Origin: Chrysaora quinquecirrha
Lineage: Eukaryota; Cnidaria; Scyphozoa; Semaeostomeae; Pelagiidae
Assembly (NCBI GenBank): GCA_014526335.1
Contig: JACTAT010000052.1
Span: 4,180,897-4,244,896, forward strand
DNA: 64,000 bases
Direction: 5' to 3'
Below, piece after piece: positions 1 to 12,100 of this stretch. The number at the start of each line of letters is the position of its first letter. Position 1 is the first letter of the stretch. Under the pieces are notes generated by a model. The model had not been told where the DNA came from. It ran no database searches and saw nothing but the letters and a program-made list of their open reading frames with translations. The translations under genes and the position numbers were made by a program.

Positions 1-939
1 TATTAATTGATTCTGTGGGAAAACAAGATAAATGTGCAATACACCGTCAGCAGAATATTGCATTTAAATCATCACAGCAAGAATTATAATAGCATTCATA
101 TGGTGTGTATTTTCTATTGGAAATAAATCTCGGTTGTGCTATTTCGTTTGAATTCGTCTGACCCATATGTCAAAATAATGAAATTTAAGTTTGGTTAAGA
201 TATCATTTGAGCTCTTTGAAAAGAACGCGTTGTTTAACTGTGTAATAGTAACATAGCCAGTTCAGAGCATTATATAAAGCTTCACAAACTCATGTTTTGA
301 AAAAAACTATTTTGCTGCTTTTGCATTCGATGAAAACAAAGTAGATAGGTTTCTTTTAGATGAACGTTTTTAGAAAGCATAATCTAACTTTCATTGATCA
401 GCATTCAGTATTGTTAGTTGAGATGAAATCTACAGCTTGTCAACAAAATTGGAAGTAAAAATACTTGTTAACATCGATGGCATATCTGTCTTTTTCATTT
501 ACAAACCTATCTAGGTTGTTGTTATATTGTTCACAGCAGCAATTCTGTTTAAGATCTCATAATCTGCTTCCCAAAATTACACCTTAAATTTCATTTAGCA
601 ACTATGCCATGCACCTTGCTACTAAGTAGCTAAGGTATAAGGCGTATGACAAAGCTAATTTAAAAAGTGATTAGCAATGATTATGCAGTTGCATATATAC
701 AGCTATAAGACACATCTCGCAGCAAATAATATAATAGTTTATAGGAGATAATAGTGTAAATACTACTTCTTCAGCAATCAGCATGAACATGACACATTGA
801 CAAAAGGTTCATGCAGTGACCGATTTTTTGAAATTTTTCTATATCCCTGACATCAAGCGAGGTGTTTCAGTGACACGCAAGAAAACAGTTGCTGGTATAT
901 CACTGGCTGCCCTCTGCAGGAGCTGGCTTTGGCAATCAA
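1..939. other. Intergenic, no gene seen
   Basis: AT-rich sequence without a convincing open frame, splice pattern or repeat that I can recognise. It runs directly into the 34-bp minisatellite. Confidence 0.5.
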
Positions 940-1728
940 ACTAGTCTATATATACTAAACTGCTAGTCACACAGCTAGTCTAGTCTACATATACTAAACT
1001 GCTAATTGCACAGCTAGTCTACAAATACTAAACTGCTTTTCACACAGCTAGTCTATATTTAATAAACTGCTAGTCACACAGCTAGTCTACATATATTAAA
1101 CTGCTAGTCACACAGCTAGTCTATATTTAATAAACTGCTAGTCACACAGCTAGGCTAAATATACTAAACTGCTAGTCTACATATACTAAACTGCTAGTCA
1201 CACAGCTAGTCTACATATACTAAACTGCTAATTGCACAGCTAGTCTACATATACTAAACTGCTAATTGCACAGCTAGCTTACATATTAAACTGCTAGTCA
1301 AACAGCTAGTCTACAAAAACTAAACTGCTTGTCACACAGCTAGTCTACATTTAATAAACTGCTAGTCACACAGCTTGTCTACATATACTAAACTGCTAGT
1401 CACACAGATAGCCTACATATACTAAACTGCTAATTGCACAGCTAGCTTACTTATTAAGCTGCTAGTCAAACAGCTAGTCTACAAAAACTAAACTGCTTGT
1501 CACACAGCTAGTCTACATTCAATAAACTGCTAGTCACACAGCTAGTCTACATATACTAAACTGCTAGTCACACAGCTAGTCTACATATACTAAACTGCTA
1601 GTTGCACAGCTAGTCAATATATACTAAACTGCTAGTCGCACAGCTAGTCTACATATACTAAACTGCTAGCCGCACAGCTAATCTACATATAATAAACTGC
1701 TAGCCGCACAGCTAGTCTGCATATAGTG
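940..1728. repeat. 34-bp minisatellite, about 23 units
   Basis: A head-to-tail array of a unit close to CTAGTCTACATATACTAAAC followed by TGCTAGTCACACAG. Each unit contains two copies of the CTAGT word. Variants (CACAC to GCAC, CATATA to CATTTA or CAAAAA) recur in non-adjacent units, so blocks of units seem to have been copied together. The array is non-coding, with stops in all frames. Confidence 0.9.
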
Positions 1729-2871
1729 AAAAGAGTGATCATAGAACTGAAATCTACTCCTACCTCCATTAGCGTATCTTTAGAAGCAAATGCCACTGAT
1801 TCAAGAATTGGTAAGGTAGATCTATTCATTAACAAGCCAATCCAACCAATCACGTTTGTACTTCTTAGTAAGAATAACCTTTATAAGTAATTCGAGGCTG
1901 AGACTTGAATCACAATGCTTTGAAATCTCAGAAACTATTCACTATGCGCAAACAAAGTCTACAGAAGTTAGTAAAGCAATGATCTCGAAGTACTCTTAAA
2001 ACTTGTATTTGAGAAAGTTTGAGGTTAGTAAGCTGGCAAAAACTCAGGCTAAAAAGGAAAGAAAAGGATTTTATTGTTTGGTCTCCTTCCCTACGTGTAC
2101 ACACATCAGCCTGTTTATCACAGATCTACAGATCAAGAAAGAGAAGGTTCATGGTCTCCTATGTATAAATGAGTCCGGTACATATTGAATATCGTATATT
2201 CGTTGACAGTTTCTGTGTTAGTCATCGGCTAATTTGTTTACTATACATAATCAAAGAAGACCGCTTTCTTGCGGATGAATATTGTTAGGTAAAATTAATT
2301 CTTTATATAAAAGGTGACGAATTTGTTTATCAATTGTACCAGCTTCTTTCAATAATCATTCTAGTTTACATTTGTTATTTATAAGTTGGCTTGAGCGGGT
2401 AAGGTCTAATTTCACTCAAAACACCATACATAGTAGCTAGTGTTTTTAGTGGGTATTTCTTTTTTGTTTTAGCTTTTTTTCTCTGGTCCTACTGTACTAG
2501 TCCCTTATACGTGTCCTTGAGTCCCGACGGAGCCCGCTACTGAGATTGCAGAATTGTGAAAGAAGAAATGTCTCCCCGCCTTCTATGTCATGATCTCTAC
2601 GATTCAGTTCTCATCTCCTTTCGTTTTAATGACTGTGACAGAGCACTTTCCATGGACATGCTGAACATGCACGAGAATTAATGATCTGCGGGTCCTAAAA
2701 TGGTTCAGGGTTTGGTCCGCGGTTCCCCCAGCCCCCGTTTTCCGTTTTCCCTTTCACTCACATAAGGGTAGCCTCCTTTTGAAACCATTCTCTTCATTTT
2801 GGATTTTTCGGCCTAAGCCCTTATAAACTCCTCACTGCTAGCTGCCTGAAGAGCTGAAACTACAAGTCAGG
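1729..2871. other. Intergenic and presumed promoter/5'UTR of NDUFB9
   Basis: No gene is seen. The last ~350 bases before the NDUFB9 start are less AT-rich and contain the likely promoter and leader, but no TATA box is obvious at a useful distance. Confidence 0.4.
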
Positions 2872-4190
2872 ATGTCTTGGGCACCAAGGCAGCTTACCCA
2901 TACCCAGCGAGTTACAAGACTATATCGAAGTTCATTGAAACATCTACTTTCATGGGCAATAGATAGGCCTCTTTGGAGAGAGAAGGCACTGGAATTAAGA
3001 GACCGTTTTGACGCAGCAAAAGATGTGAAAGACAAAGCTCGTGCTCTGAAATTGCTTGAGGAAGGAGAAAAGGAATTTTTGAAGTACAGGCATCCACAAC
3101 CCTATATCCGTAAGAAGCAACATTAGATATTTAGATAACTTAAGGTGGGCTTGTCCGTCATGTGTTGGGCCCGGGGCCTCTCTCCTCTTCTGGCGGCTCT
3201 CTGGGCCTGTCTAGTCCAAAGCTTGTTCTGATCCAATAAGATCTGTTTTGATTGGATGGTACAGTTGTGTTAGACGAAAGGGCAATAGCTCTGTTGTCCC
3301 AAAACAGTGCACAGTGGGACTACACACTGATCCAGTCTGCAGAGTGTGGCAACTGCTGGCACAAGGAAATTTGCAATAGGTAGAAAGTGCATCCCAAAAT
3401 TTGGGCCTTGCACGCCTATAGCAATGTAAATATCCATGTAAACCAGGATTTCTTGTATTCTTGTATTGTGGTCAAATGCAAGCTGCAACCTGGAAAATCA
3501 GGCATGCACGCTACGTACACTGGAAATTTTTCCTTGCACGCACGAGATCTCATCAAGTTCTGCCATGCTCTGCAGACTGGACAATGATTGCATGTAGTCC
3601 CAGAAACTTTTTTCTTTGGTGCCCAGTTTTGGCTAAAACAAGAGAAAACAATGCCCCTATTGTTTTGAAAACAATAGCCTTCAGTGTTCATGCATGAATT
3701 TAGGTTTGGTTGGATCACACATTTTCCCAGACTGTCTTTCTGAAGATAATCAACAGTGATAACCAACCATTTAGAAGTTGATAACTTTGTCAACCTGTCC
3801 TCTAAGTGAAGTCCTCTAGTATAAATTCCTAAACCAATTGAATTGATTTCTTCTGATTCCTTCCTTGTATTTCTTCTAGATCCTTCGGCACCTGGTGGTT
3901 CCAAGTTTGAGAGACAAATAATACCTCCACCTCATGTAAGTAACCTCAATCTTACATGCATTTAACACAGTCACTTGGTTTAAATGCCTTTTTTTAATTT
4001 GCTGCACCTCCCTCTAGGATGCAACTGCTAATTCCACCAGGTTCCACAACAGTGACATGGCCAGTCATTGAATACTGTTACCTCCTATACCTAATTATAC
4101 CATGAAATTTCCATTTAGGTACTCGCAATGCTTCCTGAAGAAGAGCAATGGTACAAAGAAATGACAGACTGGGCAAATGGAAAAGACTGA
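2872..4190 (+). CDS. NDUFB9: NADH dehydrogenase 1 beta subcomplex subunit 9 (LYR protein)
   Basis: Accessory subunit B22 of mitochondrial complex I. It belongs to the LYR-motif (LYRM) family, which docks the mitochondrial acyl carrier protein. Three coding exons are read: 2872-3109, 3880-3935 and 4119-4190, all with GT..AG introns and continuous frame, giving 121 residues. Seen: the LYR triplet at residues 17-19 (VTRLYRSSLKHLLSW), the charged helical core, and the family signature HPQPYI at the end of exon 1 continuing into a PSAPGG stretch in exon 2, which matches HPQPYI-PDSPGG of animal NDUFB9. The last exon reads EEEQWYKEMTDW. The protein is much shorter than the human form (179 residues), lacking most of the C-terminal part, so a further alternative exon cannot be excluded. 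The open frame running on to 3126 is only read-through into intron 1. The gene converges with PSME3IP1, 480 bases away. Confidence 0.88.
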
Positions 4191-4670
4191 AATGTAATGT
4201 AGTTTATGTGATTTTCTTCAGCAGTCAAACAAAGTAAGATTTGACTTATTCTCAAGATACTCCACATATAGACTTTGTTGTTTGGTTTGCTATCCTGTGA
4301 TATGCAATAGTTCTGAGCTGTGGTATTTGTGATGATACATTAAGGTGAAATTTCAACAGAAAACAATAGATTTGTGTTGAAAATATTAAAGTGTTTCTGC
4401 TTGGAGGTTGCTTGTTGTTCTTTACATCTAATAATTAATTGTTTGCCTATAAGAATTTATCATACCAATACAAAAAATTGGGTAGCTCAACATTGTTTAC
4501 TTAAGTGCACTGTGCAGGCATGGCTCAAGGGTAGTTCAGACAAGCATTTGAATTTCATGACTGAAAGTACCAACTTCAAATTTGCAAGTACTTTTAATAA
4601 GTCCACATCCAGTCAAAAAACACGGTGGCACACGGTCTAGTCCAGCAACCTTGTAAGAACAGCAATGAAA
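4191..4670. other. 3' intergenic gap between convergent genes
   Basis: This 480-base gap lies between the NDUFB9 stop and the PSME3IP1 stop and must hold both 3' UTRs. Nothing else is recognisable. Confidence 0.6.
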
Positions 4671-7600
4671 CTAGGGCTCATCTTCTGAACTGTCTGTATC
4701 TGAATATGCTATTAAGCCACTTAGGGATGTTTTCTTTGAATCTTCCCGTTTTTCTTTGACATTCTCAGCATCATGAGTATTGGCAACTTTACCATCTATA
4801 AAGAAGTGATAAACATCAGCATATGTAAACGGATATTGTTCAAAACGCAAAATTTTTTATCTTTTTCGAAAAAATCTGCGTCCAAACGATGTGCATTTAG
4901 AAAATATCTCTGTCCACACGGAAACGGTAGAATCACTATTAGGGCATAGAAAGCACAGTAAATTAAGCGTATGAAATTGAGCGCTTCACGTAATCATTTT
5001 CGAAAAGTTGCATTTTGCTCGTCTGTCCACACGATAGCATGAAACCGGCGTTTTCGAAAATTTCCACCCTGGACAGCATCTTCGAAAAGTTCCGAAAAAC
5101 GCCGGCTACGTGTGGGTGCAAGGCAGAAGCGTAAAAATAAATTTGCGTTTTCAAAAATATCCGTGTACGCGTGTACGGGGCCTGACTTGAGTGAAAAATG
5201 TATTATTATGCCTGCCACTGAACTGTGTGCAGACTCAAGGCAATAAGCCGCTAACACCCACTCTGCGATAAACGGAATAAAACTTGCTGCACTAAGTAAT
5301 TGATGAAGAGAAAATAAAAATTACTGAGATTTTACCATTTGTAGATTCTTCCCCAGAATTTTCCATTTTAGAGTGTTTTGAATCTTTTGCACCATGCGTT
5401 TCAGTATTAGTTGATCTACATAAACGAACAAATAGCTTAATCAATGTGTTCTAACCCTACTTCAGTGAATAGGCAGCACTTTTTAATAAACAAGAAACCA
5501 TATCCTAAAATCCTGATTTCCAAATAAATTTGCCTACTTGCTTGCTTTCTGATAAACGTGTAAGACGTGATAATCACCGCTTATCTTGACAGCGTTAGTC
5601 AGATCACAGTTAATAGGAAAAGAACCACGGTTCTCATTGTCCAATGATTGGAGATATGGCCCTGCCAAAACTTTGCCGTGCTCCAATAAATACAAGTCTT
5701 GCCTTGATAAGCGGTGATAATCTTTCCTAACACTATGTCAGAAACAGCTTTGAAAAGTGCGAATTTATTTACTCAAGTAATAAAATGTCATTTGTTACTC
5801 AAGGAAAACGATTCAAAATTCATCCACCTACCTTTTCCTAACTATAACGCCTGCAAGTAGAGAAGGCTTCGGCTTCAATTTGTTTTTTGGAGCATCTTTT
5901 GATGCTTGTCTAGCATCTGTATGCACAGCTTTACTGGTGTCAAGTGCAGTAACGGTCTTCTCTTTCACGCTTTCTACTGCAGCTTGAGATTTTCGTTAAG
6001 GTTCATCGCTGTTGTTGATTGCGTTCACTGAATTCTAAGATCCCCTTTATGCTATGTTGGTTGCGATGAAGAGACAACTTGATTTGATGTTGGATTTGAA
6101 AATTAGATTCATAAGATATAATAATTAAATGTTATTCATGCCTTCTTTCGGGAATTCATTCAGCAAAACATCTATTGCTCATAACTTTTTACTTCTGACC
6201 TAAAAACTGCCATTGCTCCTGGAGGATTTTGGAAATGAAAACAGATTTGTGCTCATCTTATGCTTTGAATACTGAAGTATTTATTTTAGGCACTAAGTGA
6301 GAGCTGGTGGTAAACAGCGAGCATTTCCAGAAGGGAAACTTTAGGGCAAAAAAGGTCGGGTCGTCAAAGAAACATGTAATTTGATCGAAACGAAGTGCGC
6401 AGATTGAGTTTGATGCCGTGATGCCATGGTATAATAAGGTTAGCTCGTGGTGTCAGGAGCTCAGCAAGGTCGGGGCTCGAGCCCCAACGAAGGTAGCCTT
6501 ACAGCCAATTTACTTAAGAATTCCCTGTTACTAAATGCTTCATTTCACCTTCACCTGGTGCAGAATCAAGACCAGTAGAGAAGAGATCCATGGTATCCCA
6601 CGTCATCCGTGGTGACATGGCACAATGACTGGCTACCTCCGCTTTGTATAGTACTACTGAAAGGATATTCTATAGCTCATAAGCTCTTCAGAATCATCAT
6701 CAAATCTTTTGTTATGGAATTCTGCTTGCTGTTTTGATACATCTGACAGAAAAGCTGCATCTTCTTCGTTGAGACCTTTATATATCATATTCTCTAGGGC
6801 ATAAGGATGAGAAAAAATTAAGACTCGAAAGTTAGTCTCATTTACTCCCAGCTAACGTAGTTGTCTGCAGTTGATTAACATCAAGTTGCAGACAGTTCTA
6901 TTCATATAGAAAACATCTGAGTCTTTGAAGACTGAGGAAAATCTTATGGTTGTCTGTGAAAGTCAGCAAATCTATAGTTCCCGACACTTACGGACGACAG
7001 TTACGGAACTGTTTCTTTCGATTCTTCAGATGACCAAATTCTTATCTGAAAAGATCTTTGTCTTGCATGGTTTCCACAAGATTTGTTATCATTGCGGGCA
7101 AATCTGTAGCTTCACTGAGTCGGCATTCAGGACCAAAAACGCAAAATCTTAATCAAAAACCGGAAAAATTATCCAGAAATGCCGTAAAACCGTTCACCGA
7201 CGATATTTTGAAAGCCGAAAAACCACGTAATTTTTCGGGGAAAACCAAAAATCCGAGCAAAAATGCTGCCAAAACCGTATAACCGTAAAATCCAAACACC
7301 CCCTCCGTATGGAAACACTTACATCAAATCGTAGATGAAAGATTGAAGAATTGATCGACGATAATCTCAGAGGGTCACAGACCTCTACGATCTTATGGAA
7401 ACCAAGCTTATAAAATGACTACGGCTCTGTTTCGTCCTGTACCAAGCAATTTGAATAGCAAAATTACATAAAATTTCTTACTAAATTTAATGCTTTCTTC
7501 GAATTCTTCTTGCTTCTTGTCTTTCTGTTCTTTTAATCTGTCATATAATGTTCTTCCGTCATAGACCACGTCTTCTTCCTTTTCTGGAAACGTGAAAAAA

Positions 7601-8573
7601 ATGCCCAAATTACACAAGCCGTTTTTGAACCCTCTGCATCTATTCTGGTAAATTCATGATTTCATAATATTTTTCATTTCTTATTTCATAAGATTGCTGA
7701 TGGTCTTAATGATCATCATCACAACTTATTTTTGCTGACAGTCGTAAGATCACATGACTAATGACTGCTGACAGTCATATTTGATCATTATCATTTCTAA
7801 TGATTGATGATGTTTTTTATGATCAAGATCACGAATAATGATTGCTCGATAGTCACTGTGTTCATGACCATGACTAATGATTGCTTGACATTTATAATGA
7901 TCACAATCATCACTAATGATTGCTGATGCTCTTAATGACCATTGTCATGACCAATGATTGCTTATTGCCATGGTGATCATGATCACGACTAATGATTGCT
8001 TGACATTTGTAATGATCATGACTCAGTCATATCAATCATAATCATGAATAGTGAATGCTTGACAGTTATAATCATCACAGTCATCACTAATGATTGCTGA
8101 TGCTCTTAATGACCCTTGTCATGACTAATGATTGCTTATTGTCATGGTGATCATGGTCATGATTAATGATTTCTTGACAGTCATAATGATCATGCATGAT
8201 CATGACTAATGATTGCTCGATAGTCACATGTTCATGACTATGACTAATGATTGTTTAGTTATAATGATCATGAATAGTGATTGCTTGACAGTTATGACGA
8301 TCACAGTCATCACTAATGGTTATGGTTGCTGATGGTGACTAATGATCATTGTCATGACTCTGGTTATCTCTGGAAACCAGGCATTGTCTTTCTGTGTTTT
8401 AGCCCATTGCATTGCATTTAGGATCTGACATTTCATTTACCTATTTTTCTGCCCTGGCTTCTTGCTATCTCCCATTCTTCTTCTCTTTTCTTTTTTATTT
8501 CTTCAAGTTCATTTTCTGAAACAAATCTTTTGCTTATCAAAGAAGAACTGTCTTCTTTTTTGTCGAAGCTCAT
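4671..8573 (-). CDS. PSME3IP1: PSME3-interacting protein (FAM192A/NIP30 family)
   Basis: Nuclear protein that in vertebrates binds the PA28-gamma (PSME3) proteasome activator. Exons in transcript order: 8573-8441 (start, SKRFVSENELEEIKKKREEEW), 7583-7482 (DVVYDGRTLYDRLKEQKDKK), 6793-6658 (KNMIYKGLNEEDAAFLSDVS, then KQQAEF), about 6008 or 5982 to 5832 (NKLKPKPSLLAGVIVRK), 5415-5336, and 4795-4671 (GLIAYSDTDSSEDEP, stop). These follow the human order: acidic/basic N-terminal NIP30 domain, KN-M-x-GL block, K-LLAG motif, and a Ser/Asp-rich tail. An in-frame stop lies upstream of the chosen ATG. The exon 3 to exon 4 junction is not resolved: the frame-preserving join (exon 4 starting at 6008) meets a TAA at 5998-5996, and the alternative acceptor (5982) breaks phase. 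Either a small exon was missed or this copy has a lesion. It is divergent from MTHFSD. Confidence 0.85.
4830..5185. repeat. Interspersed repeat rich in TTTTCGAAAA in PSME3IP1 last intron
   Basis: Repeated words TTTTCGAAAA, TGTCCACACG and CGTGTACGCG occur in both orientations, with AT-rich flanks. The layout fits a short non-autonomous DNA element with subterminal repeats, but I could not fix its ends. Confidence 0.45.
5569..5722. mobile_element. Short MITE-like element, GATAATCACCGCTTATC ends
   Basis: The 17-base end GATAATCACCGCTTATC recurs inverted, as GATAAGCGGTGATAATC, about 150 bases away (16 of 17 pair). It contains no coding capacity. It lies in a PSME3IP1 intron. Similar CTTATCATGATAA words occur near 18390 and 55010. 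Confidence 0.6.
6440..6510 (+). repeat. tRNA-derived SINE-like copy, PSME3IP1 intron
   Basis: Contains CTCGTGGTGTCAGGAGCTCA (A-box-like) and, about 25 bases later, GGGGCTCGAGCCCC (B-box-like). The same arrangement is found at 9829-9895 and, inverted, at 52015-52085, so this is a dispersed pol III-type family and not a functional tRNA. Confidence 0.55.
7135..7295. repeat. Degenerate AAAACCG-type repeat
   Basis: Short irregular repeats of AAAACCG, CCGAAAAACC and CCGTAAAACCG fill this stretch of a PSME3IP1 intron. It resembles in style, but not in exact word, the CGGGTTTT element at 59348-59645. The small open frames here are low-complexity artefacts. Confidence 0.5.
7695..8365. repeat. Degenerate TGATCATGACTAATGATTGC tandem repeat
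   Basis: A diverged array built from words such as CATGACTAATGATTGCT, TTGACAGTCATAATGATCA and CATGATCATGACT, with a spacing of roughly 40-60 bases, inside PSME3IP1 intron 1. It is non-coding. Confidence 0.75.
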
Positions 8574-9162
8574 ATTGAATTTCTTTTCTTCTTATTTCCT
8601 TAAGAGTTATAATTTGATTTAGTTTTTTTGATTATGCTACATCTCTCAAGTATAATACTATTTGAGGCCTGCCTCAGTACAACGAAGAAGCAACTCTCAA
8701 CATTACTTTTCTTCTTCTTGTGTTTGTGTATACTGTATTTGTTTTTGTTTAGGTTCTTTACTTTTCTTCGATTGAGCTGAATTGCAAATACCATTTTTAA
8801 TTCACCTCGTTTTGATAACTTCCAGCCTCATTTTCGCCCAGACCAATCCTGTCAATCTTTTGAAACGTTGGTCTTTCCGCGAGATTTTGCCACGAGTTTC
8901 TTCCGAAGTGTTGAAAGTTTGGGAGGGAAATTTTCCTCTTTTCAGCTGCTTATCTCCTTTAAAGCAAGGTAAATAAAACATTTTATTGTTAATTAGCTGC
9001 ATTATCAAAAAATTAAGTTTTTAAGAGCAGGAATCAGCGTAGGAAGTTAACATTTGTCGAAAATTCACGTTCAACTTTCTCCAAAGTCCAAGGCAAGCTA
9101 GGAAGCAGCAAGACTGTCCCGGTTTGCAGAAAATTTCCAGAGAAGCGTGCAAAAAGATAGTT
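8574..9162. promoter_or_regulatory. Shared intergenic region of the PSME3IP1/MTHFSD head-to-head pair
   Basis: The two start codons are 590 bases apart and point away from each other, so one region must serve both genes. The MTHFSD-proximal part (about 8800-9160) is less AT-rich. No TATA box is obvious for either gene. A bidirectional promoter is inferred from layout only. Confidence 0.5.
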
Positions 9163-12100
9163 ATGGGCGAAGAAGAAGTCAAGGAAATACCTCCACTGAA
9201 GTGGGAATCTGTGCCTAATTCAAAGCAAGCCATTCGCGAGAAAATCTGGAATTATATCGAAGAGAACGACTTTGCTAATTTCCCTCGCCCGGTTGCAAAT
9301 CGTATCCCAAATGTCAAAGATGTTGACATCGCCGCAGAGAAGATCCAAGGTCTGAAGGCCTTCCAGAATGCGAAGACCGTCAAAGTGAATCCTGACAAGC
9401 CCCAAGAAGCAGTAAGATATTATACTCTTTTGGAAGAGAAAGAGTTGCTAGTGCCCACTACAAGACTAAAGTCTGGCTTGTTCAACAAGATTGTGCCCCC
9501 TTCTCAAAGTGAAGAAGACCTGAGGAAATGTGCGACTTCCCAAGGTGTTAGATATCACAGACAGCCACAAGACATCGATGCAGAAATCAAAATAGATGTT
9601 CTCTTCACTGGTAGCGTCGCTGTTTCCAAGAAAGGTGCTATTTTAATCATGTTGTTTAAATCACTACGTAAATCTAAAACTTTGGTTTTACCTTCTAAAA
9701 TTCGGTTTTGCCTTGGGGATTTCCCCAGACTCTAGTGTCTGGATTGGATGGTTCCATCTTTTGTTGATTCCATGCTATTCCCACATCGTTGGAATGTGCT
9801 GTGACACACATTGCACCCTTAATCTAGCTGGTTCGTGGTGTCAGAAGCCCAGCAAGTTTAGGGTTCGAACCCCAGCAACAGTGACATTACAGTCAGGTTT
9901 GAGGTCTCGATTAGCTAACCTACAACTAACTGAGATCTTAGCAAGTGGGGGCTTTCGTCTTCACCATCCAAGATTACACCAATGAAAACTGATATTAAGC
10001 CAAAGAAACAATAGATCTATTGTTGCATTTTCATAATGGAAAAGTTTTTATAAGAACAATCTTTTTGTAGCCCCCTCCCCAATGAACGACCCCACCAAGC
10101 AAAAAGGTTTGACAGGGAAATAAAATTTTTACTGGTTCAGTAGGGACTACCCAAACATCAAATTTGACTCAGCGAGAGCAGAAGCTGGATCACTTTTTCG
10201 GTAGCAAAATTGAGGTCCCAGCAAGGAAGATCATCAGTTCATTGCGGAGATAACTCTGAACATTATAATTTTGCTGAGGAAACAATTTCCGGGGGGATAC
10301 CCTATCAGCTTTGAAAACCTTGGGGTGGGTGTTCAGCGGGGTAATTACTGGGGGTGTTTTATACTGAGAGGCTGAAACTGAAAGTGAAGTGTAGGAATTG
10401 CATCACAAAAGGCTGTAAGCAACATGACTGTACATAATCTATGAACACTTTCATATAATCTCTTTTTTATGTCTGATTCCAGGTTACAGATTAGGCAGAG
10501 GGCAAGGTTTTGAAGATTTAGAATATGCAATGATGAGATCCATGGGGGTCATTGATGAGACAACACCCATTATAACAACTGTGCATGACTGCCAGATTGT
10601 GGATATTCCTGATGAGATTATGGAAGAGCATGACTTTGACGTATGTATTCTACTACACAATTTGCATAAATTGAGCTCGGTTAATTTTTTCAGGTAAAAG
10701 TAAAACAAATGAAACAGTCCAAATTGAAAAGTTGACAACAAAAGGGAAAATGTACACAAAAGCTTATGTACTCTTCCTTAGAAATATGGGCAGCTGGAAG
10801 CAAGAAGCAAGTAGATGATTTGTCCTAATCCATACTGACCATTGGTCCCCATATTTGCAAAAGTATTAGCTGACTTTCCACTCTGGCCGTTACCCTGTCG
10901 TAATCTTCGTTTTGGAAGGAGACAGTATCTGGTAGAATAGAAAATTTGCATCAACCAAAAGTGCTCTTAATGCTGTTTGAAGAGCTGTTCTATGATTCTG
11001 AAGTAATTCCAGAAAGCAGTTGTAGTTTATTCCTGTTTAGAACAATGGTTGGTGATCATCAGTTTTTAAGCATATCTGCTTTTCTTTGTGTTGTTTAGTT
11101 TGAATGAAGGGAAGGCAGTAAGAAACAGTCAATCTTTACAGTTGTCTCCAAATATTATTTCAGTTTAGCTTTGACCATGGTGATATCTTTATAGGTTGAT
11201 TACATCCTAACCCCAACCCAGCTCATTGAGTGTAGTGGAGGAAGACCAAAGCCTAAAGGAATCATCTGGTCAATTTTGTCAAGGCTGAATCTTAGGAAGC
11301 TACCTGTCTTGAGAATCCTCAGAAGAAAAGAAAAAGATGCTGGTGTAGATGTCACCATGAAGATTTTGCCAAGAAGAGAAAGATCACCAGCTAAAGAACA
11401 TGAAGAACATGCTGAGGAAGGTGAGGAAAGCCCTAGAGAGGGTGGCAGAAGGGGTGGCTATAGAGGAAGAAGGCCAAGGAGGACAAGAAGGGGCTCTGGA
11501 AGAAGAGGAAACATATCAAGAAGAAGACCAAAAGAAGAGCAGTCTGGAGATGAATCAAAAGAGAATGTTGATCCAGACCAAGGTTAGAATTTTGATTTTT
11601 TGTTTTGCTTTCCCTTGCTTTATAGGTTGTCATGTCCGTGAGTTGAACATAGCAATGAATGTTGGTAATGTATGTTGCATACCGCATTGCATGTCACATT
11701 AATATCCCAATCCCTTTAGCAATTATGTACTTTTCAACCGAAACTGTGTTGTTCTGTTTTCTGGACCAGTTCTAGAAAAGAAATGGTCCAATTGCTTACT
11801 GTTCCACTTTTGGTTCACCTAACAGGTGTTTTTAACTTCGTGATTTGGAATAAGATGCAAATCCTTCGAATGTAGACACAATGTCTGAGCATACTACTTT
11901 TTGGAATGGACCCATTTGAACCAGCATGTCATTGTTCCCCTTGTTGACATTGGACATGTGAATGATTGCAACATTGTTGCATTCTTATAGTATTACTCCC
12001 CTGTTAAATCTGATCTAACTGAAAAACATGAGTTATTTAGTTAGTTATTCTAAGACAAGTTGTTTATATGTCTTGGCTAGTTTCTTTGGTATTAATTTTA

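Noticed and set aside
940..1728. Regularly spaced repeats that resemble a CRISPR array
   Set aside because: There are no unique spacers: the whole unit is repeated, and the window is an intron-rich animal genome.
3416..3904. 162-codon minus-strand frame in NDUFB9 intron 1
   Set aside because: Overlaps exon 2 in antisense, has no recognisable domain and its composition looks random.
9124..9162. Extended MTHFSD N-terminus beginning at 9124
   Set aside because: The codon there is TTG; the first ATG in frame is 9163.
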